A stretch of 64,000 nucleotides of DNA from Meconema thalassinum (lineage: Eukaryota; Arthropoda; Insecta; Orthoptera; Tettigoniidae): assembly GCA_946902985.2 (NCBI GenBank), contig OX336397.1, positions 183,772,813 through 183,836,812 of the forward strand, given 5' to 3'. Under the pieces are notes generated by a model. That model saw only the letters and a program-made list of their open reading frames with translations. It did no database searches and was not told the origin of the DNA. Position numbers and translations under genes: made by a program. This document shows, piece after piece, positions 22,520 to 33,838 of the stretch (the first letter of the stretch is position 1; each line of letters begins with the position of its first letter).

Positions 22520-25500
22520 TTAATTTTCCACCTGAGTTACCAGGGCTTGAGTATCTCGTTCATACTCTTCTGGAGGATGGTACAGTTTCAAATTTGCTGC
22601 GTTCACGATCATCTTGTGATCCGTTACCAAATGTTGTACTTTGTACGCATTATTTTTGAGATCTTTAATTATCCTATCAGGTCCATGATAGTTTTTGCGA
22701 AACTTCTTATAGATGTGATTTTCTGGGTCTGAAATCGCAGGTCGTTTTACGAGCACAAGTTCCCCTTCTACTAGTGGTCAGTGATATCGTTTATGACGAT
22801 TTCTTTAATGTCTCTTATCAGCCTGGGCTTTCAAATACTCATACGTTCTTCTAATTCTCAATTTCCTTCCTACTTCGGCATCTCTAAATGTGGGTAATAT
22901 CTGATCCCATGGCCTTTCTGATTGCTTGTCCAGATGTAACTTAACAGGTACCTCTCCTGTTGCTTCGTGAACTCTGTTGTAAATACAAAATTCAATAGTG
23001 GGCAAAATGTCAATCCACTTCCAATTTTCTTCGGAACAATAATTTTTGCAATATTTCTGCACTTCTCTCATGACTCTTTCAACAGGATTTGCCTCAGGAT
23101 GCCTAATACATGATAAAATTTGTTTAATTCCCAAATTTTCTAACCCTCTTCGGAACTCAATACTAGTGACGCTACTTCCATGATCGGAAAGTAAGATTTC
23201 TGGTTTTCCTAGGACTGGAATTAATCGTTCTTTTAACCTTTTTACGATTTGCTTGGTTGATGTATTTTGGATAGGGCATAATACAACCATCTATGTAAAC
23301 ACATCCATTGATACCATTATTTGTTTGTTACCCCTTGTAGCTTTGGTTAATAGACCAAAGTTTTCTACAGATAACATTTGGCAAGGCTTTCCGGCAAAAG
23401 TGGTATAGATATTTGTCTCAATAGAAAAGAATTCTGGTTAATCCTTTGACATTTGTCACAGGTTTTTATGGTATATCTTACCGTATCTCTTAACCTGAGC
23501 CATATAAATAATTCTTGCAGCATGCTAACTGTTTTATCTACCCCCATATGTCCAAAAGTTCGGTGTAGTAACCATACTAATTTTCTTTGCATCTCTGATG
23601 GAACAACAATTCTTAAACGGGTGTGATCTATATCTGCAAATGTATGTAAAAGTCCATTGTAGTAACTGTAGTCAGTTGCTATCTTCTCTGCCTCAATAAA
23701 TGCGGGTGATGTTTTATCAAGCTTTCCCTCGAATAAGTCAATCAACATCCTCATCCATTGGTCTTGCTTTTGTTTTTCTTCAATTCTTCTCAGTTCTTCT
23801 AATGTTCCTTGATCTTTGTCATCAACTTGAATTACAAGTGCCTCTTCATTTGTTCCCGGATTTCGACTCAGAAAGTCCGGAACAATATTTTCCTTTCAAG
23901 GACAGTATTCTATCTCAACGTCATACTGCTGGATGTATAATGCCCATCGCATTAATCATTGATTGGACAAGTTAGTTTTCATTAAGAATGTCAACGCTTT
24001 GTGATCTGTTCTTAAGATGATCAGAAATCAATAGACTATCTTGCGCCAATATTGTAGCGCGTACAATATCGTAAGAAGTTCGATTTCACTGACTGTATAA
24101 TTCCGTTCATGAGGCTTTAATCTTCTAGACGCAAATGCTAGGTAATTTCTTTCATTTGGTTGTTCCTTGGTTTCTTGATACATCATGGCTCCTATGCCTA
24201 TCTGAGAAGCGTCTTTTTGAATTACGAACTTTTCATTGTAGCCGGGTATCCTAATTTTACAAAGTTTAATAGCATGTGCTTGGCCTTTATGAATATCGAT
24301 TTTCCCCCCTTCTTGAGCAAATCTTGCAAGGGTGAAACGGTACTTATGTACGCTGGACAATGACTACAGAAAAACCCTATAAGTTCTAAAAAAAGTTTAA
24401 CATTTTTGACTTTCATTGGTCTGGGAAAATTTTTAATAGATTCCAACTTGCATGGGTTAGGTTGAACTCCTTGTTGGTCTATGAAGTGACCCAAAAATGT
24501 CACTTGCCTATGGCTAAAATGGGATTTCTTAAGGTTGATTTTAAAATTCGCTTGTTCCAAATCTCTTAACAATTTCTTCAAATTTTCTAAATGCTCTTGT
24601 ATGGTTTCTGACGTTAGCAAAATATCGTCCACATACCTGATAGTACAGGCTTTCACTTCCTCCGAAAGATTCCTTTCTAAGGCCCTTATGAGCGCTGATA
24701 CTGCCGTATTTAATCCAAAAGGTAATCTTCTAAAACACGTTGTATGCTGATCAAATTGAAATCCTGTCAATAGACTGGTCTTTTCTTCCAGATCCTGATG
24801 ATGGTAAGAACTTGTTAAATCGATATTCCTGAATATCTTCTTTCCTTTAAATTTCCTTAAAATTTCTTTAATTGAAGGTGCCGAGTCATTCTCTGGAATT
24901 ATTCTTTGGCTTAAATTCCTGGCATCAAAACCTACTCGCACTGATCCATCTGGTTTGTTGACTACCACCAAAGGACTAACACATGGTGTATCAACTTTTT
25001 ATATTAATCCATCCTCCATAATTTTCTGCAAAGTTCTTTGGTTTGCTTGTAGTGCTTTTCCGCAACTGGATATGGTTTTCGACGGAACGGTGTCCAATCA
25101 TTCACTTGGAAGGCATATTAAAAATTTTTGATTTTCCCTGTCTTCGAATCAAATAAGTTTCTTTGCTTCAAAATTATTTCTTTCAAAATATCTTTATCTT
25201 CCAATGTCATCTTGGCTTCTTCAAGCTTTTCCTTTAGGCATTTTTCAAATTCGACTTCCGCTTCTTTTTCTAAATCTGCAGCAAGTGTACTTAATTCTTT
25301 TTCTAAGAATAGTACTTCTTCTTCTGTTACATTGTGACAAGCCTTTTCTACCATGTGCCATATTTGTTCGCCGTCTTCATGTTCTACTCTCTGTGACGAA
25401 ATATCTATTTCTGAACCTTGACCCTCGTTTTGATATTGAATACAATTTTGGGATAGATCTATAACGACCTTATGTTCTCTGATAAAGTCCATACCCAATA

Positions 25501-25852
25501 TAATGTTATATGGCAGTTTACTAACTAGTAAAAAGCTTTGAGATAACATTAGGTTTCCAATCTGTAATTCCAAAAATACTTGATATTTACAAGTCAAACT
25601 TTTCTCCGGAATGATTCCTTTAATTTTTACCGCTGTTATGGGGATCTTCAAAACTCGTCCTTTTCTTTCTAATTCATTTACCAAAGCTTGGGTTACCAAA
25701 CAAACTGTTGACCCTGTATCTAACAAACTTCTAACTAGAGTTCCTTCTATTCTAGTCAAAATAATTGGTAATTCTCTCTTTACAACGACCGGTCTTTCTA
25801 TGCTCTCCTCTATCAGTTCCTCTGGTCTTGCAATCCAATTCACGACTTGCAC
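22520..25852 (-). pseudogene. pol: Gypsy-2 pol (protease, RT, RNase H, integrase), broken
   Basis: Frames in order on the minus strand: the retropepsin domain at 25118-25852 has LLDTGSTVCLV and NIILGMDFI. RT at 24222-24971 has FRNIDLTSSYHHQ, FRRLPFGLNTAVSA and the catalytic YVDDILL. RNase H at about 24028-24360 has IQKDASQIGIGA and SEIELLTILYAL. The integrase zinc region at 23365-23754 has HRTFGHMGVDKT and CDKCQ, and the core at 22805-23290 has LLSDHGSSV and a CIRHPEANPVERV segment. A C-terminal piece at 22520-22756 has YHGPDRIIKDL. The polyprotein would process itself, copy genomic RNA and integrate the cDNA. At least five frame breaks separate these parts, and DxG-F around the integrase second Asp is altered, so it is inactive. 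The PFGLNTA style of RT is nearer to errantivirus-like gypsy than to gypsy-1. Confidence 0.85.
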
Positions 25853-26096
25853 GGTATTCCATCCTCCGATTTCCTCTTCCTCTAGCCCTTCAAATTTTGG
25901 CGTTTTTTTCTTTCATGATCCTCTCTTTCGGACCTTCTGTTGTGCTCCTGTATCTCTAGGCTTTAAGCACCTTCCTAATTATGTATATCTGGTGATGTCC
26001 TTCCATTCATGGCATCCTTCCATCTAATTTTAGGTTGCCAGTCGTATTCTTCTCCCCTTTCATCGTAGTACCATTGTGTGATTACACGACGTTCCT

Positions 26097-28687
26097 CTAT
26101 CTCAGCCTGATAATCAATGTTTTCATTCTGTGGGTGGTTATTCCTTGAATGGTTCTGGTTCTATCTTCTCCCTTGATATGGTCTTCCACCGGGTGATCCT
26201 CTATATTTTGATCCCCTTGGATTCCATGGTCTTGGCGTGTTATTCCCTTGATAACTGTTCCCTTGATTATAATTCTTTCTGTTATCATTTCCTCTATATC
26301 CTCCGCCATAATTTCCTCTGGAATTTCCCCTATTGTTTCCTCGATATGGTGAATTCCATTATCGAGTTCCATTTCTTGGTATGTTCTGTCCCGTACTCCA
26401 GTCTTCAGTACTGGTTGCTTTGTCAGTACTTGGTTCTCTGACAATCTCAATTTGTGCCTTTGTGACGTGTGCATGTTCCATTGTTCTGTGATGTCTGGGT
26501 GACATATGCTGTGTCGTGTTGTCCAACTGACGTAAGACACTCTCCACTTCTATCGCAGTATTGGCACTGGATGAAATTAAGATCCTCTGAATTTCAAATG
26601 GTAACTGCTTAATGAAAGCTGGACACAAGTCGTTTTCTAATGGTGCGTAGTCTAGTTCTCGGAACTTACATAGCTGAGCAGTGAAATATTCAGAATAACG
26701 CGTTGGTGTGTTTGTACTGTATTTTTTCGAGTACAAATCTAGTCAGAGATTCTGTTCAATGTCGGCCACCCAATACCTTTTTAGGAAAGCTCTTTGAATT
26801 CCTCCACGCTATCGAAAGTGTACCGGAAGCTCCTAAAGCACAATAGTCAAACGCCGTCCATAAGCTTCTCAATTGACCGTAACTGACGTTCGGGCGCGAC
26901 CCTAGTATCTCTCAGATACTCAAACACTTCTTTGAGCCAGTATTTAGGGGTAATAGAAGATATAATTTCCGAATTTTTTTCGGTTTATCTGACTCGGGTC
27001 TAATAATGGTAATTACTTGGTTATGTAATGCATTATTACTGTTGTATGGAGTGGATGTGAGTAAAGGTGGCCCTGTTAGTTTGTATGGACTTTCCTCCAC
27101 CTGGAAATTTTTAAACATATTCTGAGTTTCTGTTTCTCCTCAGTTTTTTCCCAAAGCCTCCATACTCCCCTTATTAGATCTGTTATTTCTCAGGTTTGCT
27201 CTTTCTATAGCAATCAAAAGGGTCTCACTTTGATTAACTCTACCCTAGATTCTTTCAAGTCTTGCGAAGGATTCTTGCTCGATTTTCTCGATCCGATCCG
27301 CATTATACTCTAACCATTTACCTATTTCATCCTGTTGCTTTATCCAGCTTTCTTTACATTTGATTATTTCATCATTCGTCTCTTTCTTTGTGTCGAGGAT
27401 TTGCTGTTCCTTAACCTCGATTTTCACTTTTAAGTCTACCTCTACCTCTTCCTTCAGGTTTTCCATATCTCTATTGAGGCTTTTCTTGATTTCTTTAACG
27501 TTCTCTTTTATAGTTTTCACGTCCCCTTGGTCTGCCTCTTGTATCTTCTTCAGGCGTGCTAAATCTCCTTGTTTTTGCTCTATTTCCTTATGGGATTCTC
27601 CTATGCTAATTATTAATGGAGTTATGCTTTCGTTAATGCTTTCTATCTGGGATTTCTGTTCTTCAATTTTTACTCCCTGTTCTATAACCAGTGCACCCTG
27701 TGCTTCTACATCGTTGTCTATGGGGTTTATACGCTCTTTTTTCTTATTTTCCCATACCTTATCATTTTCATCTAGCTTTTGATCTACCTGCAGCGCAATG
27801 TCTACCATCTGTGTTTTGATATCGGCTACATCGTTTTGCCGTTTATATTCGATAGATTGTATGTCCCCTGACAATCTATCTAACATTCCGTCTAAATCCC
27901 GTTTGAAATCCTCACAATGTTTTCTCTTCATTTCTATCTGTGAATTAACGTTTTCTTTTAACTCATTAAAGTTCGCGTTTACAACTTCTAATTTCCCATC
28001 TAATGTTTTTTTAAAAGATTCATTTATTTCTTTAAATTTGCCGTCAATCTGTTCCTTAGTTTCAAACTTTATCTCGTTTATCTTATCAATCATCGATCTC
28101 GTCTAAGCATGTGTTCGCTTTCGTCTGTGCGTCTGAAATACGATTTACAACCGATTTTATAATATTCATACTCTCTTTCATTGGCTCCATTTGAGCTTGA
28201 ATATCATTTACCTTTGCCTGTGTGGCTTCAAATTTCCTATACATTTCACAACATCTAGTGTTCATTTCACCTAACAGGGTGTTCATTTCACATAGTTTAG
28301 TGTCCATTTGAGTATTTATTTCACCAAGCTTAGTGTCCATTTGAGTGTTCATCTCACCAAACCTAATGTCCATCTGGGTGTTTACATCACGCTGGTCGTG
28401 AAAGTCTGATTTTTTACTACTGTAATTCTAGTGTTTAAAACTCCAAAGTTTTCTTTGCATTCTACACTACTCTTGTTAATGCTTTCTTGAACGGCTTGTT
28501 GGCTGTCCAGAAGTTTACTGTCCATAGTTTCAAACTGTTTCTTACTCTCATCTTTGCTTTCCTGAAGCTTCTTTTGAAGCTTCAAGTCTACAGCATCAAT
28601 AATGCTCTTCTCTAATGTCAGAGCATTTTTCTCTGCACCTTTCCTTAACTTGTCCAGGAGTTCTAACATCTCCCCACTCATCCCCAT
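26097..28687 (-). pseudogene. gag: Gypsy-2 gag with long coiled-coil N-terminus, broken
   Basis: The start at 28687 (MSGEMLELLDKLRK) lies about 260 bp after a tRNA-Lys-type primer site. The N-terminal half (28382-28687, 28086-28373, 27245-28093) is Lys/Glu-rich heptad-like sequence predicted to be coiled coil by eye. It includes a short repeat of (G)EMNTQMDTKL units at 28260-28380. The capsid-like part at 26359-26736 has YFTAQLCKFRELDYAPLEND and LPFEIQRILI. The C-terminal part near 26100-26350 encodes N/Q/G/R-rich RNA-binding-like sequence in a shifted frame. Gag packages the element RNA in particles. Frame breaks near 28380, 28090, 27240 and 26360 make it a pseudogene. Confidence 0.7.
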
Positions 28688-28950
28688 TCTTTGCTCAAAT
28701 TTTTGAGAAAAGATGGGCTACTGTATTCCAAAAATATGCCATGCACATGAGATAAACATGGTGTTCGATTCGATATGTTAAGTATCGTTTCCATCATTTA
28801 GAGGTGAAGTTGCTAGAGGTAATGTCGATATCGAACCCGTGCACACCGTCCCTCCTTCAAAACTTTAAGCAATATATTCGAAAATGGAAAATTCGAAAAC
28901 TTCGTTTTTTTAAGTAAATTTGAAAAACTCCTGTTTTTTCCTAGTAAAAC

Positions 28951-28970
28951 CCTTGCCACGTTGGGTGCCA
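28951..28970 (-). promoter_or_regulatory. Gypsy-2 primer binding site (tRNA-Lys type)
   Basis: The minus strand reads TGGCACCCAACGTGGC, close to the tRNA-Lys(CUU)-complementary TGGCGCCCAACGTGGGGC used by several insect gypsy elements. It sits three bases after a CA, which would end the 5' LTR at 28974. This fits the gag start at 28687. Minus-strand cDNA synthesis would begin here. Confidence 0.6.
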
Positions 28971-28973
28971 AAA

Positions 28974-31174
28974 TGGAAAATTAGGGGTTTTTCCATATCA
29001 CTTATATTTATAGGGTTTCGCCGGTTGCGGTCATCTTAACTACTACTCTTGAACTTTACTTTTAGAATCAATATTGTCACCTAGTGCTCATATCCAGTAC
29101 ATCATATCATATTCCCCTGTACCCATTCATAGAAGGAGAATGCTTAGTCATATCCTGGCTCAGCTCGCGGCTTCGGGGTGTGTACCGGTCAACCCACAGT
29201 ATGACTTCACATTCGGATATGATACACTATCAAGTTAACTAGACTACATAAATAACTCACACATTACATTTAAGATGAATTCATTTTTACTTCAAAAATA
29301 TCAAAACTCAAAAATATAATCAGATATAAAACAAACATTTACATGGAATTGTCCCATCAAGTAAGAATCAATCAAAAATCAATACAAAATCATTAAAAAT
29401 CATTCAAAATCATCTTCATAATCATTTAAAATCATCATGCTTAGCTTATCTAATAATCATCATTTACATTTCTTTCATTATAGTTTACATTTATTTAGGC
29501 ACACAGTGTGCCTATCATTCTGGTCAAAATTACTTCTAAGGCATGCGGACATTTAAACTACTCCATTTCCCTTCAGGGTTATTCTCTATTCACACTTTCA
29601 TTTACTTTAATTCCATTTACTTCTTTAAACTGAACGACTCGTTTCCCTAAAGCCTTAGGTTTCTTAAAAGCACAATACATATATTTTAAAAAGAACATGT
29701 CATGAATCGAACCCAACACTTCCAATTCTTTACTCATGCTCTAAAGTGATTTATTTATGTCGTCTCGTGCACTTGTTTCATTTCCTTTCAGTGGATTTAT
29801 TCCAAACATAATAAGAATCATTATATTCAATACCCGTTTGTTTCATTACCTTTCAAGGTAGGAATCGCGTATTTATCAACAATGTTAATATTTGACTAAG
29901 TCCGTCAAATATTACTTAATCATTTCAAACTTCGGCTTGGCAGATTCGTCTCAATCCCAGCATTGCAAAAATCTACTTTATTTTATCCTAGCACATTTCA
30001 ATCAAAAATCTTACATAGCATTTGCTAATTGCTAGTATACACTCAGACTCTTCTTAAGTTCCTTAAAGAACATCCATTATGTGGTTTCCGTCCCCTTACT
30101 AGAAGCAGGGCCAACGTCGGCTCTTCAACTCCCTTCCCTCTTCGACAGTTATTTCATGATTTATGACCTTCGCTCAGACCGTCTACCCTCGTACTCAACG
30201 TTTATTTTCTTTTCCCTTCACTGAATGGTTATCGTAGTTTTACTTATCATTTAAATAATACAGCTACCTACGTCCTTATGGCATTCACATTATGAATTCG
30301 TGTTTCCAGATGATTATGCATTAAATTCCGAGAGGATACGACGCATACTTTGACCTGGCAAGACCTTGTCTTCCAGTCAATACAACATTCCATTTACTGT
30401 CGGATAAGCAATGCTGGATCATTCGGGATCGTCCATACTTAGCTAGGCTCGGACACCACTTTGCATCCCCAGTTGCCAGTATATCCCAGGGGCCATTGTT
30501 TCCCTCCAGTCTCATGTGCAAACAATTGTGACAATGCCAGGTTGGAGTTTTTTAGTCCTTCCCAACGGGTCTTACATGCAATTACCCTAACATATCATAA
30601 CATACAATAATATACCATAAGGTGACCTGACCATGCGTCTCGCATGTCAGTGGGTGCTACCCTCAAACAACGATGAATCCGACTCATTTAATTTTCCGTC
30701 ACGCGAATATATGCAAATCATGGATCACGTACATCTCTAGCTTGATGCTAACTTATTAATTCACCTTAACTTGGCCCATTTTGGCAATAAAATAATAACT
30801 TGGATTTCCATCATACATTTACTTTTCCTTATAACAAACACATTATTTCAATGCGGTAAAACTCTCTGGTCTTCCTCTTCCTTTATTCCCATAACTAGAC
30901 GTAACAGCCTGCAATTTCACAATACAATATCTGGTGTTCCGTATTCACCATTTACGTTATTCAATTCAAAGGTCTGCAAAACTCACTATTACTTCAACAA
31001 TATTTTAAGGTATTCACTATCCTTTAATTAATTAATCCTTTCGATTAGAGCTCATTATTATTATCATTTTCCTTGAAACTATAATTTTTCAACAACAATC
31101 TTATTATGGAATGCAACACTTCTTTATATAACAATTATTTCAATAGTACAAATCTCGATTATTATTATTATTTT
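28974..31174 (-). repeat. Gypsy-2 LTR, right copy (5' LTR), truncated by gypsy-1
   Basis: It runs from TGGAAAATTAGG next to the primer site up to the gypsy-1 insertion at 31175. Segments 29117-29633 and about 30796-31160 match the left LTR; 28974-29116 and 29634-30795 do not. After gypsy-1 ends (56709), the sequence does not continue into the LTR part expected from the left copy. That end is therefore lost, or the LTR ended here. Confidence 0.65.
29634..30795. other. 1.16-kb segment present only in the right gypsy-2 LTR
   Basis: The left LTR reads ctttaaactgatttccatcat without a break, while the right copy has about 1160 bp between aactga and gatttccatcat. It contains no ORF I recognise and no clear terminal repeats. 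It is either an insertion in the right LTR or sequence deleted from the left LTR. Confidence 0.6.
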
Positions 31175-32945
31175 TGACACCGTAGACGACCAGCGTGGGT
31201 TGGGCCTACTTACCGTTTATTTAGAGGTCCGCATCGCTTCCACAGCAACAAAATCACCTCCAGATGACATGCCCCAACAGAAGAGCTCCAAAGGGGTGGA
31301 AGGAAAGTGGAGAAGGGGAACGCACAGGCTATTCTACAGACACCCGCCAATAACCGACAGAACTGCTGCCGACGAAATAATGCCACAACAGTTGATTAAA
31401 AATTTAAAATAACAGAACATGCTTGCTTGCAAAGCAAAAAAGGGGCAAGAATTAAATTTAAATTAAAATGTTATAAAGCCCAAAGATTAAAATAAAAATT
31501 ACAGGCATAATTAAATGAGAAAGGGCTTGATAATTTACAAGGGAATGCAATACCGATCCGACATGCGGAGATCCAGGCCACGATGAAACGAGAAATAAAA
31601 ATTAAATTAACAAAATAAAATTGGATTAGAAAATAAATTCATAATTTGCATGACGGAGAAAAACACAGGAACATTTACCAAAAACACAAAGTAAACCAAC
31701 AAGATTAAATTTAAAAAAATATTAAGCTAACACCGCAACACGTTTGAGTTTCGTGGTCGGCGGCAAGAGACTGACCTTGAGACCAGAATGCATCTCGGCA
31801 AAATAAAAAACAAACATGGCCACTAAAAACAGGAGACCGCATGTCCGATCGAATTACGGCAAACAATTTTGCAAACTAAATTTAAAACTCAGCAGAAAGA
31901 AAGAACGGAGGAAAACAATAACGTCTAAACAGTATTAATATGAGGGCGGATCCACGGATCGTAAATCAGATAAATAATATGCCAATCCCAAGATTGCCAA
32001 AAGAAAATAAATAATAATTTAAAACGTAAAATAAACTTAGAAATGTGTCTCCAGAAGGTACAAAAAAACAATAACAAAATTAATATATATATATGGAAAC
32101 ATTATTAAAACATAATTTTTTTAGGCCTACCAGGCAAAACAAAACACAAGATCAAACATTCATACAAGGCCAATATTGGAGCTCCCAAAATAAAATAACT
32201 AAATATATAAAATAATAACTTACCTTAAAACTTCACAGTGGAGACACAATAAAAATAAAATAATTCACACTTAAACCAAATAACGTAATACGGCACTATA
32301 TTGCCTGAAACTGGCCCACCCAGCACATGCTTCGTTTTGGTGACAAGCACAGGTCTGCATCGAGATGAGATTACATTTCACACGTCCTCCTCACGGCGAA
32401 ACGATGAAATTCAAAGCCGGAAGAGCACAGGCAATTTCCTAGTAGAATTGGCATTCATATTTGTAAACGCTGGGGGCCAAGGGCCCCCCTGCCCACGAAG
32501 AGATACTCTGTCACACCAGCTGTTAAGTTGCTTCTTAGGCGACAGACAATGGAATCCACAAGATGGCGGATAATCCCGCGTCAGATACCGAACGGCATTC
32601 ATGTAAATATTTATCGTCCAATCAAGGCTTGACACATCAATCATCAATGTCATTATTAAGTAAATAATTTGGCGGTATCATGAATACACAGGCATTTGTT
32701 TCATGACGTAGAATATAATTGCCTTCAATTATGCCACGAATAGGAAGAGTTTTATAAGGCACAAGCAACACTCTCTAGTGGAGAAGAAGGAACCACTAGA
32801 AGGAACCCCGAAGTCCGACAGCAGGTGCCATCTCGTGTTCACAAACGGAACCAAACGACCAGGCGGTCGTTTCAAAATGTCATGGAACACCACAATACAG
32901 GGAAGAGGGATTTTAAAAACATTGGGACGGGCATTGCACGTAACA
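31175..32945 (-). repeat. Gypsy-1 3' LTR
   Basis: 1771 bp with TG...CA ends. It matches the split 5' LTR along its length with scattered substitutions. It lacks about 42 bp present in the other copy near 39250-39290. Short open frames inside (for example 31200-31412 and 32301-32573) recur in both LTRs but look non-coding. Confidence 0.9.
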
Positions 32946-32959
32946 GTCTCCCTCCCTTA
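32946..32959 (-). promoter_or_regulatory. Gypsy-1 polypurine tract
   Basis: Minus strand TAAGGGAGGGAGAC directly precedes the 3' LTR start TGTTACGTGC. A purine run at this position primes plus-strand DNA synthesis in LTR retrotransposons. Confidence 0.85.
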
Positions 32960-33838
32960 AGCGTGAACACAGTTCACGAATATGCCTAGACATAGGCAGT
33001 ACTCCTTAACTAGTCGATTCACCAAGCATGTTTCCAGAAGATAATGTTCACCATTTAACTCCAATTAATGGACAAAAACCGCATCGTTTTGGTTAGGAAG
33101 AGTGCAGGGTCAGATTATCAGGGAAGGGATAATTGATCACCTCGCAAACCACTTAGTTAACAGCTTCCCTGTGTCCATAATTCTTCAGAAACGCAGAACA
33201 CCAGCACCTGCAGTGCTTTCATCGTCCGAGACACGTTAGGAAAATTTTCAACAAGTCCAATGTTGTTCGCTTTAGACGAAGTAGGTGGATGCAATGTGCA
33301 AGATATTATGCGACGCGTGGGCAGCCATTTACAAAACAGAAGTTAATCTTATTTCAAAAAAGTTTACAGAAATTACAATTTCTTACTACATTTTACAAAG
33401 AGAAACAAGGTTGAATTTATATGAAGAAAACATTTCTGACCATGACCTAGATCCGTGTTTACAAAATATCATTAACAAGTTTACCTTTTTACAGACTAGA
33501 AGTACCTTTTAAGATTACATGAGCTAAACGACTATACATTTAGAAGGAACTACGGTAGAGGAATGACCACTTAAATTCCCAAAGGGAATAGGAATACAAG
33601 GTTACCATGAGTTAGGTCTCCCACCGAGCCCAACTTACATGCTAGCATTTTTTATGAAAACATCAAATTTTAGTTTCAATTTTACAATATACCATAAAAT
33701 GGGAATTACCCAACAGTTACAGTTTGTATCCCATCAGAGTTTTCATATCCAGTTCAAAATTCCAGAAGGAACAGATGCCTGTAAGCTTCAATGAAGGTTA
33801 GGGATACTCTACATTATACAAAATTCGTTTTACAAAAT
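32960..33838 (-). other. Gypsy-1 3' untranslated region
   Basis: About 880 bp between the pol stop and the polypurine tract. No open frame with recognisable features, and no envelope gene is visible. Confidence 0.6.

Larger units (their letters stand above)
19018..31174 (-). mobile_element. Gypsy-2: decayed Ty3/gypsy retrotransposon (minus strand)
   Basis: LTR-like sequence at 19018-19910 is repeated directly at 29117-31160. Between the copies, on the minus strand, lie gag (28687 down to about 26100) and pol (about 25850 down to 22520) in the order protease, RT, RNase H, integrase, which is diagnostic of Ty3/gypsy. All ORFs are broken. The right LTR is interrupted by gypsy-1 at 31175, so this is the older element. 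The 3' boundary of the LTR region is unresolved, because 19911-22519 has no match in the right copy. Confidence 0.8.

Noticed and set aside
24160..28106. Plus-strand open frames across gypsy-2, some over 100 codons
   Set aside because: Antisense shadows of gag and pol. The serine/phenylalanine-rich sequence is the complement of Lys/Glu-rich coiled coil.
31200..32573. Short plus-strand ORFs inside the gypsy-1 LTRs
   Set aside because: Present in both LTRs, but with differing ends and no motif; probably chance frames.
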